Shown piece by piece: positions 44,500-53,137 of a DNA stretch of 64,000 nucleotides. The position numbers were made by a program, and so were the translations under genes. A model generated the notes under the pieces. The model ran no database searches, had not been told where the DNA came from, and worked only from the letters and a program-made list of their open reading frames with translations. The DNA comes from Sphaerochaeta sp. (GTDB lineage Bacteria; Spirochaetota; Spirochaetia; Sphaerochaetales; Sphaerochaetaceae), in NCBI GenBank assembly GCA_018399495.1, contig JAGYOG010000006.1, forward strand, positions 27,119 through 91,118, written 5' to 3'. How positions within the stretch are numbered: the first letter of the stretch is position 1; each line of letters opens with the position of its first letter.

Positions 44500-45243
44500 A
44501 TGGATATTGATAGACGCATTCACACCTACTTTCAAGCTGAGGCTGAAAGCTTGAAAGTAGAGGACATTCACCTAGGACTAGGATATTCTGCTGTCACATT
44601 ACAAGACGGACGCTGTGGACTTTGCTACACACCAAAAGGGAATGGGAATACCTGTTCAGTAAATAAAAGCAGTGAGGAATATGAAGAGTTCCCTGCGAGT
44701 AAACTACTCAGAAATATCAAGGAAGAAAATCAACTTGGCAGAGCCATGGCAATTGCACTCTGTAATGCCTTGAACCAAGATCGTTCCCTCTTACAGGATG
44801 AGGATGACGGAAATCTGATACGAGACCTCAAGCTTAAGGCAGGAGACAACGTTGCCATGATCGGCTACTTCGCTCCCATTGTCTCCTATCTTAAAGAGCA
44901 TAACATCGCTGTTCGAGCCTACGATATTGGAAAGGAAGTAGGATCAGAAAAAGATTTTTACAGGTGGGCTGAGACAGAGAGCGATGCCTTAATACTCACA
45001 GCTACCTCATTGATCAACTCCTCCCTTGAGGAAGTACTCGGCCATTTCAATGGAAAAAGGATTCCCACTGTACTCATGGGACCTTCCACCATTATGGTTA
45101 GGGAAATCTACAGAGACTTGCCTATTGATCTATTAGCAGGATCCACTGTTTCCAATCGGGATGGTGTTATCAAGTCGGTCCGTAACGGACGGGGAACTCC
45201 CTACCTTCATAGAAATTGCAAAAAAGTTCGTCTTTCCTTTTAG
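44500..45243 (+). CDS. DUF4213/DUF364 protein
   Basis: A 247-residue protein with a DUF4213-like N-terminus (EDIHLGLGYSAVTL) and a DUF364 Rossmann-like domain (DNVAMIGYFAPIVSYLK, YDIGKEVG, VLMGPSTIMVREIY). DUF364 proteins are annotated as putative heavy-metal chelation proteins, but the activity is not established. No metal-binding cluster is obvious here. GGGAG precedes the ATG, and a terminator follows. Confidence 0.8.
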   Translation: MDIDRRIHTYFQAEAESLKVEDIHLGLGYSAVTLQDGRCGLCYTPKGNGNTCSVNKSSEEYEEFPASKLLRNIKEENQLGRAMAIALCNALNQDRSLLQDEDDGNLIRDLKLKAGDNVAMIGYFAPIVSYLKEHNIAVRAYDIGKEVGSEKDFYRWAETESDALILTATSLINSSLEEVLGHFNGKRIPTVLMGPSTIMVREIYRDLPIDLLAGSTVSNRDGVIKSVRNGRGTPYLHRNCKKVRLSF

Positions 45244-45257
45244 AACCATATACTGAG

Positions 45258-45293
45258 AAAACTGCTTTTTCCCATAGAAGCAGTTTTTTCTTT
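45258..45293 (+). terminator. Intrinsic terminator of the DUF364 gene
   Basis: AAAACTGCTT / AAGCAGTTTT, a 10-bp stem with a 10-nt loop, followed by more Ts. Confidence 0.85.
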
Positions 45294-45653
45294 TTCTGTC
45301 TTCATTAGTTTTTTTATTATTTTTTACGTTTTTAGTCATATATACAATTATGTATACCTTTTATTGCCATCTACCATCTATATTTTAGACAATCCAACGA
45401 TATTGACAAATAGAAATTAGCGATTAACTATGAATTATGAGGCATGGAATAGAAGAGAACAGGAAGACATCTTGCACCACTCACAACCTCCCCCACTTCA
45501 CCAGTTGCCTCATCATGTCTTTCCCTTTGAATACACTGCGGTCTCTCTTACTAGAGGAGTATCCTCTGGTACGTTAAGACGAATCACCACGGAAACATCT
45601 TTTTGAAATTGTGCTACAAGCCAGGAGCAACCTGGTAGGGGTGGGAGGATTGT
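45294..45653 (+). other. Non-coding, A+T-rich gap before the giant surface-protein gene
   Basis: No gene is supported here. The first 120 nt are very A+T-rich and could hold the operon promoter, but I could not fix -35 and -10 boxes. A short CCAGG / CCTGG hairpin and the ribosome site GGGAGGA precede the ATG at 45654. Confidence 0.4.
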
Positions 45654-48600
45654 ATGAAACGACTAATGAAGGCTTTATTTCTGATTATTCTAATACTGTT
45701 CTGCTTACAACCAATGACTGCTAAGGTCAGCAGGACCAGTTCAAGGGTACTTCAAGATCCTGTCTATGATATTTCAAATGCACGTAGGGCCAATTTTAGG
45801 CTAGGAGATATTCTTAAAGATGAAATGGTCTCCATCACTATCGTGAATGTCGATACCCCTGCCTACCTCTTGCTCGTACTGGAACTGGAGATCGACAGCA
45901 CAGATATACCAGCATCTGAGAATACGGCAACAGCTGAAATAGTCAGGCAATTTGCAGCAAATGAGCGGTTGACATTCACAAACAAAGATTTAGTGGATTA
46001 TATAGGCAATGTCCGTGGAGGCTCTGCCCCCACTGCCATCAAAGACGCCTTCGGGGTCTCTTCAATGAGTTCGATAACAGAAAGTTTCCTAGAAAACAGC
46101 AACAGGGCCATTCCTGAAGGCGAGTATACCCTAACACTCAAGGCATATGAAATTGATAATGAGGATGACAGTGTTACAAAAGGGAAAGTACTCAAGGAAG
46201 CCCCATCAGTTACCTTCAAGGTACTCATCATCGGATCGCTTTCTATAGCACAAAATCCAACAGTCGGAGATGAAACACTCCGTATCCAGCTCCCTGAGAC
46301 TCCTTATTATAGTGAATCAAGCATACCAACTACATCCACAACCAAGGTTACGGTCACCGGACCGGGAGTTAATCAGAGTCTGAGCAAATCCCACAGCAGG
46401 GTGGTAGCCTCGCTCGGATCCTCCATCAAGGGATATCCTGGCGATACTGATAGAGGAGAAGTCACCTATGACCTCTCTTCCATCAAGTTTAGAGCAGGAG
46501 AATCCTATAGCATAAATATCGAGTATATTGATGCAACCAACAACACAATAGCCGAGACAAGAAAAGACATATCCTTTCCCTCTCCAAAATTCTTCACCTC
46601 CATAGATACAAGCAACTCCTACACCCCGGAATTCAGCTGGGGGTTCAATGATGATTATGACGATTGGACATCGGAGTACAGAATCTACCTCAATGGTCAG
46701 TATTATGGTTACACCCGGTCGAACAACTACACCCTCTCCTCCCCCCTCTCACCCAATACCACCTACTCTTGGTATGTCATGCCGATCAACAGGGACGGTT
46801 CGGCGTTTTTCAGCAGCACATCGGCTATCAGCAAAACCTTCACCACAAAAGCACATACCGAGCTTGATGTGGAGGTCAACGAACCAGAAGACCGAGCTAC
46901 ATTATTGTTAGGAGAATCATATACTTTCAGTGGAGATGCAATACTCTCTGACAACGCCACTATCAAGAGTGCCGTATGGCAAATTGGCACCGAGACAAAG
47001 ACAGGTGACTCAATTTCCTACACTCCGAGCAAGCGCTATGCATCGAATAGCTTACTTGCCTATCTCAGAGTTACCGACAGCTTCAACCTTGCCAAGAACT
47101 CGGCTTCGCTGTATCTCACCGTCCTTGACCCAGCTATAGCCATCCAAGGAGGGACTGAACAAACAATCAGCAAGGGAAGCAGTACCACCTTCGCCCTGGA
47201 TACCAAGAAAACCAGGGACCTCTCCAGTGTAGAGTGGTACCTCGACAGTTCCCTCGTAGGTTCAGGAAACACCCTTTCCTACTCTTTTGATGAAGGTGGA
47301 ACCTACTCCTTGACCGCTAGAGGTGAGAGTGCTCCTGATATCAATGGGACTACCAAGGAAGTCACATCAAATAGCCAGAAAATCACCGTCATAGGGGATG
47401 CCCCTTCGGTTGCAATCGTACAACCACAGGGAGAGGTTGCTATGGTAAGGGGGACCACACTTGATCTGGGTGCATCCTCTCAGGCAGACAACCAAATCCA
47501 AAGCAAAGTGTGGACATATAGTGGAGCAGCCTCAGGAACACTGGGAAGCGGAAGTGACAGTGCGACGTTCACACCCACCGCTACGGGGGTATATACCATT
47601 ACCCTATCAGTTACAGACATCCATCAGAAAACAAGCACCGCTACAACGAGAGTCGTGGTCATAGACCCACAAGTGGCTGTAACCAGTCCACAGACGGGTT
47701 CCACATTTTCTCTAGCGAGCACCTTGAATCTTGAGGTATCGGCGCCCAATGCACAGCGTATACGTTATTTCATTGGCAACCAAGAGCTAGCCTCCCCAAC
47801 TATTGATCTTGCAACCCTTGGAACCGGAACGTACCAGGCCTTTGCAAAGGCATCTTGGGAAGTGGTCGACAGAACTGGAAATCCCAGTGTTTACTCAGAG
47901 GACTCAAGCATCATTACCTTCAGTGTGAAGGATCTTATGCCTCCAACGGTTTCAATCACCTTCCCAGAAGAGGATATGTTGCTCAAGACAGGTACGAGCT
48001 ACCAGCTTGCTGCAGAGACAAGCAGTAGCTCTACGGTCACTAGCAGCTGGTGGGAAGTGAATGGAAAAGGTATAACCGGAAACAGTTATACTCCATCGAC
48101 CTCCGAAAAGAGCAAAGCGCTTACCATCACCCACTATGCCGTAAATCAGGATGGGGTGAAGGGAAGTGGGAGCATCCAAGTACAGCTTGCCAACCCATCA
48201 GTCTATCTCACTCCCCCGTCTGCAACACAGTTCCTGAGTGGGGAGGTAATCCCTGTAAGTGGGGCGGTTATCGACGGAGAGCTGTACTGGCTTGTTGATG
48301 GCAATGAAGTACCGTCTTGGGATAAGACCCTTACCACCACCGGGCAACACACCATACAGGCAGGATGGAGATTACAGGCTATTGGAGCCAACGGTAGTAT
48401 ACGTTCCTTCAGTGGGTTGTCATCCACCAAAGCAACAGTATCTGTGTACAGTAATCAGAAGCCAACCATTACATCCTTCTCACCTACTGCTCCAGTAATA
48501 CTGCAACGTACCGGGGTACCGGTCATATTCTCTCTACAGGCTTCCAGCCAGAACACGCTAGAGACAACCAAGTGGAATATCTTCAGTGAAGGCTCGTCGA

Positions 48601-51600
48601 TCCGCGAGACCCTGGCTGCAAGCATCAGTCACCAAAGCTGGCCTCCAGGATTGTACACGGTCCAGGCAGAAGTGAAAGATACCTATAACCAAAGCACGAG
48701 GCAGGAGTGGACGGTCAAGATCATTGACCCAAGTATCTCCATAACCTACCCACAGGATGGGGCAAGATTCCCAACCAAACAGGTACCAAAGCCAATCATT
48801 GAAACCAAGGATGTCAGCTCGTTTACCATGGCACTCAATGGAACCCAGATCAATGACACATTCGACTGGAACTCACTTGGTGCTGGGAGTTACACCCTGA
48901 GCGTGGTAGGTAACTACCTGACCACAGGAAAAACTACTCCAGAGAAAACCAGTGAGCAGAGAATCACCTTCAGTGTTGCTGAGAGCACACCTCCCAAGTT
49001 TGAGGTGAACGGAATCAGCAATAATGATCGCCTGGTTGCAGGAGAGCGCTACAACTTAATTGCAAGCGGGGAAGCAAATGAGACCTTCCAGTGGTATATA
49101 GACAACCAGCTTACCGCACAAGGAGCGGCATACTCCTTCACTCCGAACGCTTCCCAGAAGGAACTGACCATCATGGTCAGGGGTGAGATGAACTCCATAA
49201 CCGTCGACAAACGTTTCAATGTTCGGGTAATCGACCCCTACATAAGTATCATTCTCCCGAAGGATCTGGCATTTGAAAACCTGTATCCACCGAACATACC
49301 GATTCCTCTGCTCTATGAGAGCAGGGATATCGACAAGGTGATTTGGAGGGTAAACCTAAAGGAATACAAGAATCCTACCGTTACCTTTGCACAGGGTATG
49401 CACAGCATCGATGTCGATGGCTATGCAACCTCAGTACGGCTTCCTGACGGAACCATAGGTGATTATCTCCCCACCAATACCGACGGTATAACCGGCAGAG
49501 ACATCCAGGTTGCTGACAGGCAAGGAGTATCGAGCATAGAAGCCCCTGAACGGGTACTGGAGGGGAGCGCTGTTACCGTGAAAGCAATCTTGGTGGAGCA
49601 AGGGCTAACCGATTTGATCGCTACCCTAGCCCTCTCTGTTGACGGGGTAACGTATGCACAACACAAAAGACCTGCTGGGCGTGAGTTTACCATACCTATC
49701 CTGAAAGCAGGAGTGCATACCTTCTCCATAACATCCACTGATGTATTTGGAAACAGCAAAACTGCTGAAAAGCAGATTGAAGTACTCAAACCTTTGGACT
49801 TCACGATTACCAAACCGGCAGAAGGACAACGCCTCTCACCAGAGACAGTAGTACAGGGCAACCTGGACTTGGTTCAAGGGGCAGTTGACTTGGTGACATG
49901 GAGAGTAGATACAAACGTAGTACCCAACTCCAACTTCCTGAGCGGGACTCTTGGCACCCTGAGACCAGGACGACACACCATCTCAGCGAGTGCAAGGGAC
50001 CCTCTGGGGAATGTGATAACCAAACAGGTTCGGGTTGAAGTCCAAAACGACTTCCAGCTCAACCTGCTCGCTCCCTTTGACGCCACCACCACCATGATTG
50101 GAACACAAGTTCCCTGCATGGTAGGGGTTGAAAAGGTTGTCGGTTCGTCCTTTGACCTTTCGGATGCTGCTTCTCGTATTACGTGGTATGTCAATGGAAG
50201 CAGTACTGGAGAGGTAGGCTTGAGTTACCAATTCAAGGCTGAGAGAAGTGGAAATTTCACCATCCAGGCACGCTATGCCAATGGGGCTATGGTACGCACC
50301 ACAGCAGAGCGGACCATCACCGTCCGCGATATCGCCGAGCCCACGATTCTCTCACCCCTGCAAGCGCAAACCATTACCTACAAGACAGGAGAGAAGATTG
50401 CGCTCTCAGCAACAGGAGAGGAAGGCGCTACCTATCAGTGGAAGCTTGCTGACCAAGTGGTTGCGGTAGGAAAGGAAACCAGCTTTGACCCGAAAGGAGT
50501 TTCTGGCAACGTTCAACTTACCCTCGTTACTACTGCATTTGGGAGGAGTAGCCAGAAGAGAGCGAGTTTCTCATTGGCTCAGAACCAAAGCCCAACCCTT
50601 ACCCTCTCGGTTCCTCCACTACAGTACACAGGAGAACCGCTCACTTGGGCTGCCACTGCATTCGACGCAGAAGACCGGAAAGCTGACCAACCCGTCACCT
50701 ATGGCTTGGATGGCGTGCCTATAGAAGGAGCAAACCAACGGATCTTGACTGAGGCAGATGTGGGCAACCATATACTGGAAGCACGTACAGAGGACAGTAT
50801 GGGAGCGGAGACAATAGTCCGAGCTGCGGTTCAGGTAACAAGGGCCCAGCTTCCCATGGAAATCCTCTCTCCCAAGAAGGAACAAACATTCTTCCTGGGC
50901 TATGATGTTCCCCTTATTGCAACACTCGGCGAGGAAGCCGAAGGGAGCTACCAGTGGTCCATCAAGTATCTTGAGGACACGGCTGCCGGAAGTGATTCGC
51001 TTACAGGAAGCAATACCACGTTCACCGCAAAAGGAACTGGGCTGGTCGAGCTCACCACGGTCTTTGTTGATGGGAACAACCGTGAACGTGCAAGGGAAAG
51101 AACTACGATAACTATCCAGAAGGAGCCACTCAAGCTCTCGATCAACTGGCCGCATGGCAGTGTGGTGAATGCGGGGACAAAACTCAGCCCAACACTGATC
51201 GGGCTACCCAGTGACCAAAAGGAAGGTCGTGTAAGCTGGTATCTCAATGGACTGGAGGTTGATGATATCGGGAACCTTACTGCACCAGAAATTGCCGGTT
51301 CCTGTACATTGGTAGCGGTCTACAGTGAGGAGGATGCCAGCGAACAGGCTAGTATATCCTTTAACATAAACACCAGACCGCGACTGTCCTTCATAAACCT
51401 TGCGGAAGGAACCAGTGCTCCGCTTGGAAGGCCGATCGTACTTGCAGTTGAAGTGCGGGATGACCAAGCCTTCACGGGAACCATACGGTGGAAGGATGCA
51501 TCAGGGGCAATGCTCGGGGAAGGAAAAGCCCTTGCATTTACTCCTCCTGCAGTGGGAGAACAACAAATTAGAGCGGAGGCAACCGATTCCATGGGACTGG

Positions 51601-53123
51601 TTGGCAGTATCGCCACTACCCTTTACAGCTTTGAGCCGATCAGCAGTGTGCAGGCGGTGGTGAACAACAACCTGCCTAACTATCTGATAGCAGAAAGCTC
51701 GCCTCCGCTCCTTCTCCGCTCAGAATTTACGGGAGGGGTCAGTCCTGAAGTAACCTGGCAGATCAAGCAGGGAAACAGGGTCTTGGAGAAGGCAGGAAGA
51801 GAAACCTATCTGGGCTATGGAGAGATAAGCAACCTGCAAGCAGGGCCGGTAGTGGTCAGCATGGTCATCTCTGACCCGCTGGGTGCAAAGGAAACAATTA
51901 GACGTGAGATTCCTTTGAACCTCACCTCCTCTGCTACCTTGGAGCTCTTGAGTCCTTCTGCGGAGAGTATCGTTCGCCTTGGCGAGGAAATTCCCCTGCA
52001 GGTTGCGCTTACTGGATTCAGGGAACCTTCGATGCAACTGCTTCTTGGAGAAACTCCCCTTCCGACTTCTTGGATGATCGGGGAAGGAACCAGGACTGCG
52101 AGCGCAGTCATACAGCCTGAGGTCTTCGGATCTGAGGGTGTATATGCGCTAACTGTCCAAGCAACCGAAGGTTCCATTGCCCAAAGGCAAATATTCAGTC
52201 TCAATCTCTATACAGAGAGGCAGGGAGTATTCATCGATAATCCTCCTCCTTCCTACGAACTAGCCAGCGGTAGCTCTCTACTTTCAGCCACCGTGAAAGG
52301 ACTGGAGGGAGTGGACCGTATCGACTGGAAGAGTGACCTAGCTGAAGATGCAATCGCCAGCGGCGACAGCCTTGACCTCAGCCAGGCAAATCTGGTTGCA
52401 GGGAAGCGTTCGATAACCGCTGAAGCCTATGCAGGAAACAGCATGGTAGGTTCATCGACAATTCTCTTGGATGTCATAGGATCTGTAGAGGTGCAGATTG
52501 TTGACCCGCAACCCTTGATCATCCTGGTGAAGGGTGCGAGCACCGAGCTCAGAGCGGTCGGCAAGGATAAGGACGGTTCAGTTTTGGGTGAAGATGCCTT
52601 TACCTGGAGCTCCCACCTTGATGGAGTGCTCGCTGAAGGGTCAACACTCTCCTTCTCATCGCTTGATCTCACTCCAGATGAACATATCATCACAGCCAGT
52701 GCATACGGCAGTGACGGCACGATGGCCGCTGCACACCAAGTGGTGCAGGTCAACAGCACTGAGAAGCCTAAGGAGCCAGAGACACAGGATACTCCTGCAT
52801 CATCCGACACACCGGACGGCACAGGATATGAGACGGACTACGATCCAATGGGAGCAGGCATGGAGCCACCCCCGGATTCATACAACAATGCGATTCCTGT
52901 AGATCCGTACATGCCTCCTTACTTCCCCGATCCATTTGGACCGGGTATGGGAGGGGCGCCTCCTGACCCAGGACTTGGAGGGTATATGGACTCCTTCTTT
53001 AGTGATCCTGGCTTCGGAGGTGGATATGGAGGAGCCCCAGGGTTTGGAGGCGGTGGCTATGGCGGCGCACCTGGTGGATTTATGGGTGGCGGGTATGATG
53101 GCGCACCCGGATTTGGTTGGTAG
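45654..53123 (+). CDS. Giant Ig-like surface protein (2,489 residues)
   Basis: Probable surface or periplasmic fibre. A signal peptide (MKRLMKALFLIILILFCLQP, cleavage near MTA) is followed by a unique region to about 200. A fibronectin-III-like domain is near 310-400 (PEFSWGFNDDYDDW, YSWYVMPIN). About twenty Ig-like beta repeats of 85-100 residues follow, several opening with an IDP- or P-rich strand (VLDPAIAIQGG, VIDPQVAVTSPQ, VKIIDPSISITYPQ). The last 65 residues are Pro/Gly-rich with repeats of the type GGYGGAP and end GFGW. It lacks an LPXTG or autotransporter barrel. The partner gene starts 14 nt later. I did not recognise a named family. Confidence 0.75.
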   Translation: MKRLMKALFLIILILFCLQPMTAKVSRTSSRVLQDPVYDISNARRANFRLGDILKDEMVSITIVNVDTPAYLLLVLELEIDSTDIPASENTATAEIVRQFAANERLTFTNKDLVDYIGNVRGGSAPTAIKDAFGVSSMSSITESFLENSNRAIPEGEYTLTLKAYEIDNEDDSVTKGKVLKEAPSVTFKVLIIGSLSIAQNPTVGDETLRIQLPETPYYSESSIPTTSTTKVTVTGPGVNQSLSKSHSRVVASLGSSIKGYPGDTDRGEVTYDLSSIKFRAGESYSINIEYIDATNNTIAETRKDISFPSPKFFTSIDTSNSYTPEFSWGFNDDYDDWTSEYRIYLNGQYYGYTRSNNYTLSSPLSPNTTYSWYVMPINRDGSAFFSSTSAISKTFTTKAHTELDVEVNEPEDRATLLLGESYTFSGDAILSDNATIKSAVWQIGTETKTGDSISYTPSKRYASNSLLAYLRVTDSFNLAKNSASLYLTVLDPAIAIQGGTEQTISKGSSTTFALDTKKTRDLSSVEWYLDSSLVGSGNTLSYSFDEGGTYSLTARGESAPDINGTTKEVTSNSQKITVIGDAPSVAIVQPQGEVAMVRGTTLDLGASSQADNQIQSKVWTYSGAASGTLGSGSDSATFTPTATGVYTITLSVTDIHQKTSTATTRVVVIDPQVAVTSPQTGSTFSLASTLNLEVSAPNAQRIRYFIGNQELASPTIDLATLGTGTYQAFAKASWEVVDRTGNPSVYSEDSSIITFSVKDLMPPTVSITFPEEDMLLKTGTSYQLAAETSSSSTVTSSWWEVNGKGITGNSYTPSTSEKSKALTITHYAVNQDGVKGSGSIQVQLANPSVYLTPPSATQFLSGEVIPVSGAVIDGELYWLVDGNEVPSWDKTLTTTGQHTIQAGWRLQAIGANGSIRSFSGLSSTKATVSVYSNQKPTITSFSPTAPVILQRTGVPVIFSLQASSQNTLETTKWNIFSEGSSIRETLAASISHQSWPPGLYTVQAEVKDTYNQSTRQEWTVKIIDPSISITYPQDGARFPTKQVPKPIIETKDVSSFTMALNGTQINDTFDWNSLGAGSYTLSVVGNYLTTGKTTPEKTSEQRITFSVAESTPPKFEVNGISNNDRLVAGERYNLIASGEANETFQWYIDNQLTAQGAAYSFTPNASQKELTIMVRGEMNSITVDKRFNVRVIDPYISIILPKDLAFENLYPPNIPIPLLYESRDIDKVIWRVNLKEYKNPTVTFAQGMHSIDVDGYATSVRLPDGTIGDYLPTNTDGITGRDIQVADRQGVSSIEAPERVLEGSAVTVKAILVEQGLTDLIATLALSVDGVTYAQHKRPAGREFTIPILKAGVHTFSITSTDVFGNSKTAEKQIEVLKPLDFTITKPAEGQRLSPETVVQGNLDLVQGAVDLVTWRVDTNVVPNSNFLSGTLGTLRPGRHTISASARDPLGNVITKQVRVEVQNDFQLNLLAPFDATTTMIGTQVPCMVGVEKVVGSSFDLSDAASRITWYVNGSSTGEVGLSYQFKAERSGNFTIQARYANGAMVRTTAERTITVRDIAEPTILSPLQAQTITYKTGEKIALSATGEEGATYQWKLADQVVAVGKETSFDPKGVSGNVQLTLVTTAFGRSSQKRASFSLAQNQSPTLTLSVPPLQYTGEPLTWAATAFDAEDRKADQPVTYGLDGVPIEGANQRILTEADVGNHILEARTEDSMGAETIVRAAVQVTRAQLPMEILSPKKEQTFFLGYDVPLIATLGEEAEGSYQWSIKYLEDTAAGSDSLTGSNTTFTAKGTGLVELTTVFVDGNNRERARERTTITIQKEPLKLSINWPHGSVVNAGTKLSPTLIGLPSDQKEGRVSWYLNGLEVDDIGNLTAPEIAGSCTLVAVYSEEDASEQASISFNINTRPRLSFINLAEGTSAPLGRPIVLAVEVRDDQAFTGTIRWKDASGAMLGEGKALAFTPPAVGEQQIRAEATDSMGLVGSIATTLYSFEPISSVQAVVNNNLPNYLIAESSPPLLLRSEFTGGVSPEVTWQIKQGNRVLEKAGRETYLGYGEISNLQAGPVVVSMVISDPLGAKETIRREIPLNLTSSATLELLSPSAESIVRLGEEIPLQVALTGFREPSMQLLLGETPLPTSWMIGEGTRTASAVIQPEVFGSEGVYALTVQATEGSIAQRQIFSLNLYTERQGVFIDNPPPSYELASGSSLLSATVKGLEGVDRIDWKSDLAEDAIASGDSLDLSQANLVAGKRSITAEAYAGNSMVGSSTILLDVIGSVEVQIVDPQPLIILVKGASTELRAVGKDKDGSVLGEDAFTWSSHLDGVLAEGSTLSFSSLDLTPDEHIITASAYGSDGTMAAAHQVVQVNSTEKPKEPETQDTPASSDTPDGTGYETDYDPMGAGMEPPPDSYNNAIPVDPYMPPYFPDPFGPGMGGAPPDPGLGGYMDSFFSDPGFGGGYGGAPGFGGGGYGGAPGGFMGGGYDGAPGFGW
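52930..53121 (+). repeat. Gly/Pro-rich tail repeats
   Basis: Within the giant protein, the final codons encode repeated GG-YGGAP-GF units (at least four degenerate copies). This suggests a flexible or self-associating tail. DNA copies are imperfect and G-rich. Confidence 0.7.
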
Positions 53124-53137
53124 GAAGGAGGAGCACC